From Pseudomonas crudilactis (GTDB lineage Bacteria; Pseudomonadota; Gammaproteobacteria; Pseudomonadales; Pseudomonadaceae): DNA of 64,000 nt. Under the pieces are notes generated by a model that worked only from the letters and a program-made list of their open reading frames with translations, was not told the origin of the DNA and made no database searches. Below are positions 35,048 through 43,846 of the stretch, piece by piece. The translations under genes and the position numbers were made by a program. The stretch is taken from assembly GCF_013433315.1 (NCBI RefSeq), contig NZ_WXVV01000013.1, forward strand, positions 123,990 through 187,989, given 5' to 3'. How positions within the stretch are numbered: the stretch's first letter is position 1; each line of letters opens with the position of its first letter.

Positions 35048-37459
35048 ATGAAGCGCGTGTTCACCGTAATTGGCTTGCTCATCGTTGTTCTGCTTGCCGG
35101 CGTCGGCTGGTATGTCTACAGCAAACAACCGACGCGCCAGGGCCAGGTCGAACTGCGCAATCTGCAAGGTTCGGTGACCGTGCGCTATGACGAACGCGGT
35201 GTACCGCACATCCGCGCCGAGAACGAAACCGATCTCTACCGCGCCCTCGGCTACGTGCATGCCCAGGATCGGCTGTTCCAGATGGAAGCCATGCGCCGTC
35301 TTGCCCGTGGTGAACTGGCGGAAGTGCTCGGGCCGAAGCTGCTCGACACCGACAAACTGTTCCGCAGCCTGCGCATCCGCGAACGCGCGGCCAGTTATGT
35401 CGCCAGTCTCGATAAACAGTCACCGGCGTGGAAAGGCCTGCAAGCCTATCTGGATGGCATCAACCAATATCAGGACAGCCACGCCGCGCCAATCGAGTTC
35501 GACGTACTGGGCATCCCCAAGCGGCCGTTCACGGCAGAAGACAGCATCAGTGTCGCTGGCTACATGGCCTATAGCTTTGCCGCGGCGTTTCGTACCGAGC
35601 CGCTGCTGACCTACGTGCGCGATCAGCTCGGCGCCGATTACCTCAACGTGTTCGACCTCGACTGGCAGCCCAAAGGCGCGCTGGTCAACGGTCACGCCAA
35701 GCCAGCGCCGGCACTTGCCGCTGGCGACTGGAAAGACCTCAACGCCCTCGCCCGCCTCAGCGAACAAGCGCTGATCGACAATGGTTTGCCGCAGTTCGAA
35801 GGCAGCAACGCCTGGGTGATTGCCGGCAGCCGCAGCCAGAGCGGTAAACCGCTGCTGGCCGGTGACCCGCACATTCGCTTCTCGGTGCCGTCGGTGTGGT
35901 ACGAGGCGCAATTGTCGGCGCCGGGCTTTGACCTGTACGGCCATCATCAGGCATTGGTGCCGTTTGCGTTTCTGGGGCACAACCTCGATTTCGGCTGGAG
36001 CCTGACCATGTTCCAGAACGACGATCTCGATCTGATTGCCGAGAAGGTCAACCCGGACAATCAGAATCAGGTCTGGTATCGCGGCCAGTGGACCGACATG
36101 GTCGTCACCGAGCAGCAAATCAATGTGAAGGGACAGTCGCCTGTGACCCTCACCCTGCGCCAATCCCCTCATGGCCCGATCGTCAACGATGCGCTCGGCA
36201 CCGCCGCCGGCAAGACACCGATCGCCATGTGGTGGGCCTTTCTCGAAACGCCGAACCCGATCCTCGAAGGTTTCTACCAGCTCAACCGCGCCGACACGCT
36301 GGCCAAGGCCCGCGCCGCCGCAGCCAAGGTGCAGGCACCGGGGCTGAACCTCGTCTACGCCAACGCCAAAGGCGATATCGCCTGGTGGGCTTCGGCGTTG
36401 CTGCCCAAGCGCCCGGCCGGGGTGCGGCCGGGATTCATTCTCGACGGCAGCAGCAATCAGGCCGACAAGGACGGTTTCTACCCGTTCAGCGCCAACCCGC
36501 AGGAAGAAAACCCGGCGCGCGGCTACATTGTCTCGGCCAACTTCCAGCCCGTCTCGCCGACCGGCATGGAGATTCCCGGTTACTACAACCTCGCCGATCG
36601 CGGGCAACAACTCAATCGTCAGCTCAGCGACAAGAGCGTGAAGTGGACCAATGAGGCCAACCAGAAACTGCAACTGGGCACGGCGACCGGTTACGGCCCG
36701 CGATTGCTTGCACCGTTGCTACCGGTGCTGCGTGAGGTGGTCAGCGATCCGGCGCAACTGAAACTGGTCGAGCAACTGGCGCAGTGGCCGGGCGACTATC
36801 CGCTGGATTCGGTTAATGCGACGGTGTTCAACCAGTTCCTCTACGACCTGACCGATGCGGCGATGCGTGATGAGTTGGGCAATGATTTTTTCGAGACATT
36901 GCTGTCGACGCGAGTGATCGATGCGGCGCTGCCGCGCTTGGCGGCGAATGCCGATTCTCCGTGGTGGGATAACCGCAGCACACCGAACAAGGAGACCCGC
37001 GCCGATATCGTCCGCGCGGCGTGGCAGGCGAGCATGCAGCACTTGAAGCTGACCCTCGGCGATAACTCTGCCGAGTGGAAATGGGGCGCGGCGCATACGC
37101 TGACTCACGGCCATCCGCTGGGACAGCAGAAGCCACTGGACCGCATTTTCAACGTCGGGCCATTTGCGGCGCCAGGCAGTCACGAAGTGCCGAACAACCT
37201 CTCGGCGAGGATCGGCCCGGCGCCGTGGCCGGTGACTTACGGGCCATCGACACGACGCCTGGTGGATTTCGCTGACCCGGCGCATGGGTTGACGATCAAC
37301 CCGGTCGGTCAGAGCGGTGTGCCGTTCGACAGCCACTATGACGATCAGGCTGAGGCGTATGTCGACGGGATGTATGTGCAGGCGCACTTCAATGCTGAAG
37401 AAGTGACGGCGAATACGCGCAGTACCTTGAAGTTGTTGCCGGCGCGGGCCGCGCCTTAA
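35048..37459 (+). CDS. hacB: Penicillin acylase-family amidase, probable AHL acylase
   Basis: The ATG at 35048 follows AAGGAGTCACC and gives 803 residues. An N-terminal hydrophobic segment (5-20) directs export. The Ntn-hydrolase precursor should self-cleave before the serine in FEGSNAWVIAGSRSQSGKP, the conserved GSN(A/N)W site, yielding alpha and beta subunits; LAGDPHIRFSVPSVWYE and the late SGxPxSPHYDDQ-like QSGVPFDSHYDDQ are intact. Position near spuH matches the P. aeruginosa acylase HacB (PA0305, from memory), which degrades long-chain acyl-homoserine lactones. Substrate here is inferred, and other N-acyl amides remain possible. Confidence 0.82.
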   Translation: MKRVFTVIGLLIVVLLAGVGWYVYSKQPTRQGQVELRNLQGSVTVRYDERGVPHIRAENETDLYRALGYVHAQDRLFQMEAMRRLARGELAEVLGPKLLDTDKLFRSLRIRERAASYVASLDKQSPAWKGLQAYLDGINQYQDSHAAPIEFDVLGIPKRPFTAEDSISVAGYMAYSFAAAFRTEPLLTYVRDQLGADYLNVFDLDWQPKGALVNGHAKPAPALAAGDWKDLNALARLSEQALIDNGLPQFEGSNAWVIAGSRSQSGKPLLAGDPHIRFSVPSVWYEAQLSAPGFDLYGHHQALVPFAFLGHNLDFGWSLTMFQNDDLDLIAEKVNPDNQNQVWYRGQWTDMVVTEQQINVKGQSPVTLTLRQSPHGPIVNDALGTAAGKTPIAMWWAFLETPNPILEGFYQLNRADTLAKARAAAAKVQAPGLNLVYANAKGDIAWWASALLPKRPAGVRPGFILDGSSNQADKDGFYPFSANPQEENPARGYIVSANFQPVSPTGMEIPGYYNLADRGQQLNRQLSDKSVKWTNEANQKLQLGTATGYGPRLLAPLLPVLREVVSDPAQLKLVEQLAQWPGDYPLDSVNATVFNQFLYDLTDAAMRDELGNDFFETLLSTRVIDAALPRLAANADSPWWDNRSTPNKETRADIVRAAWQASMQHLKLTLGDNSAEWKWGAAHTLTHGHPLGQQKPLDRIFNVGPFAAPGSHEVPNNLSARIGPAPWPVTYGPSTRRLVDFADPAHGLTINPVGQSGVPFDSHYDDQAEAYVDGMYVQAHFNAEEVTANTRSTLKLLPARAAP

Positions 37460-37463
37460 GAGC

Positions 37464-37640
37464 CCCTCACCCTAGCTCTTTCCCAGAGGGAGAGGGGACT
37501 GACCGAGGTGTCTTTTGTCATACATCGACCTGAAAGAGCGGTGTCGATTATGGGTTCACAACCGCTCGCTCAGGTCGGCGTATCTCGCCAATCTCCCCGA
37601 ATCGGCCCCCTCTCCCTCTGGGAGAGGGCTGGGGTGAGGG
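37464..37640. repeat. MITE-like repeat, copy D
   Basis: A ~177-bp element with the same terminal inverted repeats as the copy at 31041 and an inner CGACCTGAAAG / CTCAGGTCG dyad. It lies between convergent genes and ends immediately at the stop of the GlxA-type regulator gene. Confidence 0.85.
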
Positions 37641-38606
37641 TCAAACCATCGCCGCAAAATTCAGCCGAAACTGCTGCGGCGTAACCCCCAACCGCCGGTT
37701 GAACACCCCGCGCATATGCTGCGCATCCCGAAACCCGCACTGATACGCCACGGTCTTCAACGGCGCCGCCGTGCTTTCCAGCATCACCCGCGCCGCATCC
37801 ACTCGCGCCCGCTCGACGAACTCCGCCGGGGTGACTTTGGCCTCCCGGGCGAACACTCTGGAAAAGTTACGCGCACTCATGTTCGCCGCATTGGCCAGAT
37901 CGGCAATCGTCAGATCGCCCGTGAGATTGGCCAATACATACAGCTGCACCATCGCTACCGCCGATGTCGGCTCTGCATGCGGCGTCAGAAACGGGCTGAA
38001 CTGCGACTGCCCACCGGAGCGCTGCGTAAACACCACCAAACGCTTGGCCACGCTCAGCGCTACGTCAGCGCCGTAATCTCGCGCCAGCAGGTACAGCGAC
38101 AGATCAATCCCCGCCGTCACCCCGGCCGAGGTGTAGAGCGTGCCGTCCTCGACGTACAGGCGATCCGCTTCAACCCGCGTTGACGGACACAACTGCGCCA
38201 ACGCCTCGGCATCGTTCCAGTGCGTGGTGACGGTGCGCCCTTCCAGCAACCCTGCTCGCGCCAGCATGAACGCACCATTGCAGATCGAACCGAAGCGCTG
38301 CGCCCGTGAACACGCCTCGCGCAGCCAATCATCGAACGTCGCGCCGAAATCCATGAACGGCAATTGCGGACCACCGGCAACCAGCAGCAGGTCATAGGCG
38401 TCGAGTGCTTCGCTGAAATGCCGATGGGCATTGAGGGTCAAGCCGTTGGAACAGGCCATTGGGCCGTGCTCGACGCCGATCACCTGCAGCCGATAGTGAT
38501 CTTCGGGCGCCAGGAAGCGGTTGGCCTCGGCGAACACATCCATCGGGCCGCTCACATCCAGCGACTGCACACCGGAGAACACCACGATGGCGACGGTTTT
38601 GCTCAT
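37641..38606 (-). CDS. GlxA-family AraC-type regulator
   Basis: The 321-residue regulator starts at the ATG at 38606. The N-terminal ~190 residues form a DJ-1/PfpI-like domain with the nucleophile-elbow cysteine in FGSICNGAFMLA. The C-terminal ~100 residues are a paired AraC/XylS helix-turn-helix (IADLANAANMSARNFSRVFA and LKTVAYQCGFRDAQHMRGVF). GlxA-type proteins often control adjacent catabolic genes, with nitrogenous small molecules as signals. It is divergent from an HD-domain hydrolase gene 155 bp away, its likely target. Confidence 0.87.
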   Translation of the reverse strand: MSKTVAIVVFSGVQSLDVSGPMDVFAEANRFLAPEDHYRLQVIGVEHGPMACSNGLTLNAHRHFSEALDAYDLLLVAGGPQLPFMDFGATFDDWLREACSRAQRFGSICNGAFMLARAGLLEGRTVTTHWNDAEALAQLCPSTRVEADRLYVEDGTLYTSAGVTAGIDLSLYLLARDYGADVALSVAKRLVVFTQRSGGQSQFSPFLTPHAEPTSAVAMVQLYVLANLTGDLTIADLANAANMSARNFSRVFAREAKVTPAEFVERARVDAARVMLESTAAPLKTVAYQCGFRDAQHMRGVFNRRLGVTPQQFRLNFAAMV

Positions 38607-38760
38607 GGCTGGGAGGCTCCTTTTTGGTCTCTGAGCCGAGTTGGCACGATTTACAGGTGGATTGGCAAGGATCGCAGCCATGGATCGATTGTCCGGTTTC
38701 AGCCTCGGGAACAGACTTTCCTCATCAGCGCCACGACGGCGTTCACTGAGGAAACCTCCC

Positions 38761-39399
38761 ATGAGCACGACCATTGCCGGCATCAAAATCCCCGACAGCG
38801 CCCTCGCCCGGGCCACCACCGAGTACATCCGCGACATCGAATCCGACCTGCTCTACCACCATTCGCGTCGGGTATTCCTGTTCGGCGCACTGAGCGGTGA
38901 GCGCCAGCAACTGGCCTACAACCCGGAGCTGTTGTACGTCGGCGCAATGTTCCATGACCTCGGTCTGGTCGAAGGTCATCGCAGTGATGACGAGCGTTTT
39001 GAAGTCGACGGCGCGAACGCGGCGGCAGCGTTTCTCAAACCGTACGGGTTGAGCGATGACGACATCGAGCAGGTCTGGCTGTCGATTGCCCTGCACACCA
39101 CGCCGGGCGTACCGAAGCATCTGCGTCCGACCGTGGCGCTGGTGACCGCCGGCGTGGAGATGGATGTGCTGGGGATGGATTACGCGGCGTTCAGCACCGT
39201 GCAGCGTGAAGCGGTGGTGCATGCGCACCCGCGTGGGGAAGGCTTCAAGGAATGCATCATCTGCGCGTTTGCCGATGGCTTGCGTCATCGCCCGCAGACC
39301 ACATTCGGCAATGTGAAGACGGATGTGCTGAAGGATCAGGAGCCGGGGTTCAAGCCGATGAACTTTGTCGAGGTCATCCGCAACTCACCCTGGACTTGA
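38761..39399 (+). CDS. HD-domain hydrolase, cyanamide hydratase-like
   Basis: The 212-residue protein starts at 38761 behind AGGAAACCTCCC. It has an HD metal-binding fold: first histidine in LLYHHSRRVFLFGAL, HD pair in LLYVGAMFHDLGLVEGHR, and later SIALHTTPG. These blocks resemble bacterial HD proteins related to fungal cyanamide hydratase more than nucleotidases. The mobile EDxN-type motif is not obvious. Context with a GlxA-type regulator suggests inducible detoxification or catabolism of a small nitrogenous compound, which is inference. Confidence 0.78.
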   Translation: MSTTIAGIKIPDSALARATTEYIRDIESDLLYHHSRRVFLFGALSGERQQLAYNPELLYVGAMFHDLGLVEGHRSDDERFEVDGANAAAAFLKPYGLSDDDIEQVWLSIALHTTPGVPKHLRPTVALVTAGVEMDVLGMDYAAFSTVQREAVVHAHPRGEGFKECIICAFADGLRHRPQTTFGNVKTDVLKDQEPGFKPMNFVEVIRNSPWT

Positions 39400-39413
39400 A
39401 TATCACCAAAAAA

Positions 39414-39508
39414 CCTGTGGGAGCGAGCTTGCTCGCGAATGCGGTGGGTCAGCCAACATTTCAGTCGACTGACACGCCCTCTTCGCGAGCAAGCTCGCTC
39501 CCACAGGG
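39414..39508. repeat. REP palindrome pair
   Basis: Inverted GTGGGAGCGAGCTTGCTCGC copies with a central gtcagcc / tcgactgac dyad, between convergent HD-hydrolase and spuH genes. Confidence 0.9.
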
Positions 39509-39547
39509 ATTGGGGTTGATCACAGATTTTTGATCAACCCCATTGGC

Positions 39548-40438
39548 TTACGCAGCCTCCGGGCTTGGTGCGCGACGCACGTCCGGTTGCTTCCATGAAT
39601 CGGCTGCGCTTTCTTCGATGGCTTGCTGAATGGCCTTCTTGCGCGCTTCTTCGGCACGGCGGCTGAAGAACCAGACCATGAAGGTCACGATCGACACAGC
39701 CAGCAGAATCAGACTGGCCACGGCGTTGATCTCAGGCTTCACGCCCAGACGCACTGCCGAGAACACTTCCATCGGCAAGGTCGTCGAACCAGGACCCGAG
39801 ACGAAGCTCGCCAGTACCAGGTCATCCAGCGACAGCGCGAACGACATCATGCCGCCCGCCGCCAGCGATGGCGCGATCATCGGGATGGTGATCAGAAAGA
39901 ACACCTTCCACGGCCGTGCACCGAGGTCCATCGCCGCTTCTTCGATCGACAGGTCCAGCTCACGCAGACGCGCCGACACCACCACCGCCACATACGCCGC
40001 ACAGAACGTCGTGTGAGCGATCCAGATGGTGACGATGCCACGTTCCTGTGGCCAGCCGATCATCTGCGCCATGGCCACGAACAGCAGCAACAGCGACAGA
40101 CCGGTGATGACTTCGGGCATCACCAACGGCGCTGTCACCAGGCCGCCAAACAGCGTGCGGCCCTTGAAGCGGGTGATGCGGGTCAGCACGAACGCCGCCA
40201 GGGTGCCCAGCGCCACCGCTGCCACCGCGGTGTAGCAGGCGATTTCCAGCGAGCGCAGCACCGAGCCCATCAGTTGCGTGTTGTCGAGCAGGCCGACGTA
40301 CCACTTGATCGACCAGCCGCCCCACACCGTCACCAGTTTCGAGGCGTTGAACGAGTAGATCACCAGGATCAGCATCGGCAGGTAGATGAACAACAAACCG
40401 AGGACCAGCATCAGGCTGGAGAAACGGATGCGCTTCAT
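39548..40438 (-). CDS. spuH: Polyamine ABC transporter permease
   Basis: The 296-residue inner-membrane permease has six hydrophobic segments and the EAA loop EEAAMDLGARPWKVFFLITIP, as in PotC/PotI. Its ATG overlaps the spuG stop by 4 bp (ATGA). It is the last gene of the minus-strand spuBCDEFGH operon and forms the channel heterodimer with SpuG for putrescine/spermidine uptake. Confidence 0.93.
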   Translation of the reverse strand: MKRIRFSSLMLVLGLLFIYLPMLILVIYSFNASKLVTVWGGWSIKWYVGLLDNTQLMGSVLRSLEIACYTAVAAVALGTLAAFVLTRITRFKGRTLFGGLVTAPLVMPEVITGLSLLLLFVAMAQMIGWPQERGIVTIWIAHTTFCAAYVAVVVSARLRELDLSIEEAAMDLGARPWKVFFLITIPMIAPSLAAGGMMSFALSLDDLVLASFVSGPGSTTLPMEVFSAVRLGVKPEINAVASLILLAVSIVTFMVWFFSRRAEEARKKAIQQAIEESAADSWKQPDVRRAPSPEAA

Positions 40439-41355
40439 TCTTTACCCTCCATTTCCTTGGCCTGACTGCGGTTGAACAGAATGATCGGCACAATCAGGAT
40501 CGCCAGCATCACCACCGCCAGCGCGGACGCTACCGGCCAGTCACGGTTGTTGAAGAACTCTTGCCAGAGCACTTTACCGATCATCAGGGTTTCCGGACCG
40601 CCGAGCAGTTCCGGGATCACGAACTCACCGACCACCGGGATGAACACCAACATGCAGCCGGCAATAATGCCGTTCTTGGACAGCGGGATAGTGATTTTCC
40701 AGAAGCTGTTGAAGGTGCTCGAACCGAGGTCGGAGGCCGCTTCCAGCAGACTGTGATCGTGCTTCACCAGGTTGGCATACAGCGGCAGGATCATGAACGG
40801 CAGGTACGAGTAAACGACACCGATGTACACCGCCAGGTTGGTGTTGAGGATCTGCAAAGGCTCGTCGATGAAACCCATGCTCATCAGGAAACCGTTGAGC
40901 AGGCCGTTGTTGCTGAGAATGCCCATCCACGCGTAAACGCGGATCAGGATCGCGGTCCAGGTCGGCATCATGATCAGCAGCACCAGCACCGTTTGCATCT
41001 CTTTACGGGCGGTGGCGATGGCGTAGGCCATCGGGTAACCGATGACCAGACAGAGAATGGTGCTGATCAGCGCCATCTTCAGCGAGCCAAGGTAAGCGGC
41101 GATGTACAACTCGTCGCCCGCCAGCATCGCGTAGTTGCCCAGGTTCAGCAGCAGTTGCAGCTTCTGTTCGGCGTACGTGTAGATCTCGGTGTACGGCGGA
41201 ATGGCCACGTCGGCTTCGGCGAAGCTGATCTTCAGAACGATGAAGAACGGCAGCATGAAGAACAGAAACAGCCAGATGAACGGGACCCCGATGACCAACT
41301 GCCGGCCATTGGGGATTATTCGGTTGATGCGGCGTTTGAATTTGCGCATGTTCAT
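40435..41355 (-). CDS. spuG: Polyamine ABC transporter permease
   Basis: The 306-residue PotB/PotH-type permease starts at the ATG at 41355, overlapping the spuF stop by 4 bp. It has about six membrane segments and the EAA loop LEAASDLGSSTFNSFWKITIP. The periplasmic loop after the first segment (ADVAIPPYTEIYTYAEQK) is longer than in many permeases, as in PotH. It pairs with SpuH. Confidence 0.93.
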   Translation of the reverse strand: MNMRKFKRRINRIIPNGRQLVIGVPFIWLFLFFMLPFFIVLKISFAEADVAIPPYTEIYTYAEQKLQLLLNLGNYAMLAGDELYIAAYLGSLKMALISTILCLVIGYPMAYAIATARKEMQTVLVLLIMMPTWTAILIRVYAWMGILSNNGLLNGFLMSMGFIDEPLQILNTNLAVYIGVVYSYLPFMILPLYANLVKHDHSLLEAASDLGSSTFNSFWKITIPLSKNGIIAGCMLVFIPVVGEFVIPELLGGPETLMIGKVLWQEFFNNRDWPVASALAVVMLAILIVPIILFNRSQAKEMEGKE

Positions 41356-42494
41356 GAGCGCAGTACCACGCCGCTGTCGTCTTCCCACCACACGTAGACC
41401 TGATCACCCCAGGTCGGACGCGCGCCGCGACGTTCGGCGTTGGCCACAAACGACTGCACCAGTTTGCCGCTCGGCAATTCAACGTAGAACACCGAGTGCC
41501 CGCCGAGGTAGGCGATGTCGTGCACCTTGCCGCTCGACCAGTTGTATTCACAGGTCGGTTGATCGGCGGTGACCAGCAGCTTCTCCGGACGGATCGCGTA
41601 AGTCACCGATTTGTCCTGCACCGAAGTACTGATGCCGTGGCCGACGTAGATCTGCCGGTCGAGGTCTTTACAGGTGATGGTCGCATGGCCTTCGGCGTCG
41701 TCGATCACTTCGCCTTCGAAGATATTGACGTTGCCGATGAATTCGCAGACCAGACGGCTGGTCGGGGTTTCGTAGATGTCGATCGGGCTGCCGATCTGGG
41801 CGATCCAGCCCAGGTGCATGATCGCGATGCGCTCGGCCATGGTCATGGCCTCTTCCTGGTCGTGGGTCACCATTACGCAGGTCACGCCGACGCGTTCGAT
41901 GATCTCGACCAGTTCCAGCTGCATCTGCGAACGTAGTTTCTTGTCCAGTGCGCCCATCGGCTCATCAAGCAACAGCAGCTTCGGCCGCTTGGCCAGCGAG
42001 CGGGCCAGTGCCACACGCTGACGCTGACCGCCGGACAGTTGATGCGGCTTGCGCTTGGCGTATTGGCTCATCTGCACCAGCTTGAGCATCTCGGCCACGC
42101 GGGCATCGACTTCAGCGGCCGGAATCTTGTCCTGCTTGAGGCCGAAGGCGATGTTCTGCGCCACGGTCATGTGCGGGAACAAGGCGTACGACTGGAACAT
42201 CATGTTGATCGGACGTTCGTACGGCGGCATGTCGGTGATGTCGACGCCGTCGAGAAAAATGCGCCCCTCCGTGGGCCGTTCGAACCCTGCCAGCATCCGC
42301 AGCAGAGTGGATTTGCCCGATCCCGAACCGCCGAGCAGGGCGAAGATTTCGCCTTTCTTGATTTCCAGGGACACATCGTCCACGGCAATCGTCTCGTCGA
42401 ACTTCTTCGTGACCCGGTCGATTTTGACCAACACCTGTTTCGGTGTCTGGTCGCCCTCGAGGGCTTTCTTATAGGCGCCGGAGGCAACTGCCAT
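41352..42494 (-). CDS. spuF: Polyamine ABC transporter ATP-binding protein
   Basis: The 380-residue PotA/PotG-type ATPase has Walker A GGSGSGKST at residues 55-63, signature QLSGGQRQR, Walker B LLLLDEPMGALDKK and the switch histidine in VMVTHDQEEA. A C-terminal TOBE domain follows from about residue 290. It is encoded between the binding proteins and the permeases, overlapping spuG. Confidence 0.94.
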   Translation of the reverse strand: MAVASGAYKKALEGDQTPKQVLVKIDRVTKKFDETIAVDDVSLEIKKGEIFALLGGSGSGKSTLLRMLAGFERPTEGRIFLDGVDITDMPPYERPINMMFQSYALFPHMTVAQNIAFGLKQDKIPAAEVDARVAEMLKLVQMSQYAKRKPHQLSGGQRQRVALARSLAKRPKLLLLDEPMGALDKKLRSQMQLELVEIIERVGVTCVMVTHDQEEAMTMAERIAIMHLGWIAQIGSPIDIYETPTSRLVCEFIGNVNIFEGEVIDDAEGHATITCKDLDRQIYVGHGISTSVQDKSVTYAIRPEKLLVTADQPTCEYNWSSGKVHDIAYLGGHSVFYVELPSGKLVQSFVANAERRGARPTWGDQVYVWWEDDSGVVLRS

Positions 42495-42560
42495 TTACGA
42501 AACTCCCAGAAAAAAACAATGCAGTTCGCCCCGCAAGGCGAACCCAGGATAGTGTGTGCC

Positions 42561-43658
42561 TTACATCCCCGACTTGACCTTGGTCCAGCTGCGGGTCATC
42601 AGGCGCTGAATGTTCGGTGGCAACTCGGTCGATACGTAGGCCTTGTCGATAACGGCCTGCGGCGGATACACCGACGCATCGGTGCGGATGGATTGTTCCA
42701 TCAACTTGTCCGAACCCGGATTGGGATTGGCATAACCGACGTAGTCACTGACCTGAGCGATCACCTCAGGTTTCAGCAGATAGTTGATGAAGGCATGGGC
42801 CTGCTTCACGTTCGACGAATCCTTGGGGATTGCCAGCATGTCGAACCACAAGGCGCCACCCTCTTTCGGCACCGTGTAGGCGATGTTCACGCCCTTCTTG
42901 GCTTCGGCTGCGCGGTTCTTCGCCTGGAAGATATCGCCAGAGAAACCGATGGCTACGCAGATGTCGCCGTTGGCCAGATCACCGATGTATTTCGAGGAGT
43001 GGAAGTAGGTCACGTAAGGACGCACCGCGAGCAATTTGTCGGTGGCTTTTTCGTAGTCCTTGGGGTTGGTGCTGTTGGCATTCAGGCCCAGATAGTTGAG
43101 CACGGTCGGCATCATTTCATCCGCCGAATCGAGGAACGCCACGCCGCAGCTTTGCAGCTTCTTGATGTTCTCAGGTTCGAACAAAACGCCCCAGGAATCG
43201 ATCTTGTCGACACCCAAAACGGCCTTCACTTTATCGACGTTGTAACCGATGCCGTTGGTGCCCCACAGGTACGGCACGGCGTACAGGTTGCCCGGATCGT
43301 TTTGCTCCAGACGCTTGAGCAGCGCAGGGTCGAGATTGGAATAATTCGGCAGTTGCGCCTTGTCGAGCTTCTGGAACGCGCCCGCCTTGATCTGCTTGCC
43401 GAGGAAGTGGTTCGACGGCACGACCACGTCGTAACCGGTGCGCCCGGCCAGCAGCTTGCCTTCCAGGGTTTCGTTGGAGTCGAACACGTCGTAGACCGGT
43501 TTGATCCCGGTCTCTTTCTGGAAGTCGGCCAGCGTGGTCTCGCCGATGTAATCGGACCAGTTATAAATATGCACCGTACCGGCGGCCTGGGCTCCGACAG
43601 CAACTGTCAGGCCGGCAGTGGCCAGCAGGGCTTTGCGCAAAGAAGAAAAAATAGGCAA
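42561..43658 (-). CDS. spuE: Polyamine-binding periplasmic protein, SpuE position
   Basis: No suitable ATG exists; a TTG at 43658 with GAGGA 7 bases upstream gives a 365-residue protein with a clear signal peptide (PIFSSLRKALLATAGLTVAVGAQAAG). The mature part has the PotF signature VHIYNWSDYIGETTLADF and the aromatic ligand box positions in YFHSSKYIGDLANGD. It follows spuD by 188 bp; the two are paralogues. In P. aeruginosa SpuE prefers spermidine, and the same is inferred here from position. Confidence 0.88.
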   Translation of the reverse strand: MPIFSSLRKALLATAGLTVAVGAQAAGTVHIYNWSDYIGETTLADFQKETGIKPVYDVFDSNETLEGKLLAGRTGYDVVVPSNHFLGKQIKAGAFQKLDKAQLPNYSNLDPALLKRLEQNDPGNLYAVPYLWGTNGIGYNVDKVKAVLGVDKIDSWGVLFEPENIKKLQSCGVAFLDSADEMMPTVLNYLGLNANSTNPKDYEKATDKLLAVRPYVTYFHSSKYIGDLANGDICVAIGFSGDIFQAKNRAAEAKKGVNIAYTVPKEGGALWFDMLAIPKDSSNVKQAHAFINYLLKPEVIAQVSDYVGYANPNPGSDKLMEQSIRTDASVYPPQAVIDKAYVSTELPPNIQRLMTRSWTKVKSGM

Positions 43659-43846
43659 GTGGAGGTCCTCTAAATTAGTTGGGCCCAAGTTGCCCCGCGC
43701 TGCATGACAGCGATGGCTGCCCGGCAACAAAACCGGCGCGCAACTTACCCTCGAAAAACCGTTCCTGCAAAACTTCCTGTCATTTAATTGATCCGCTGGC
43801 CGCCCGCGCAGGGCATGACGGCCAACGGTTGTTGCCTCAAACCGGC

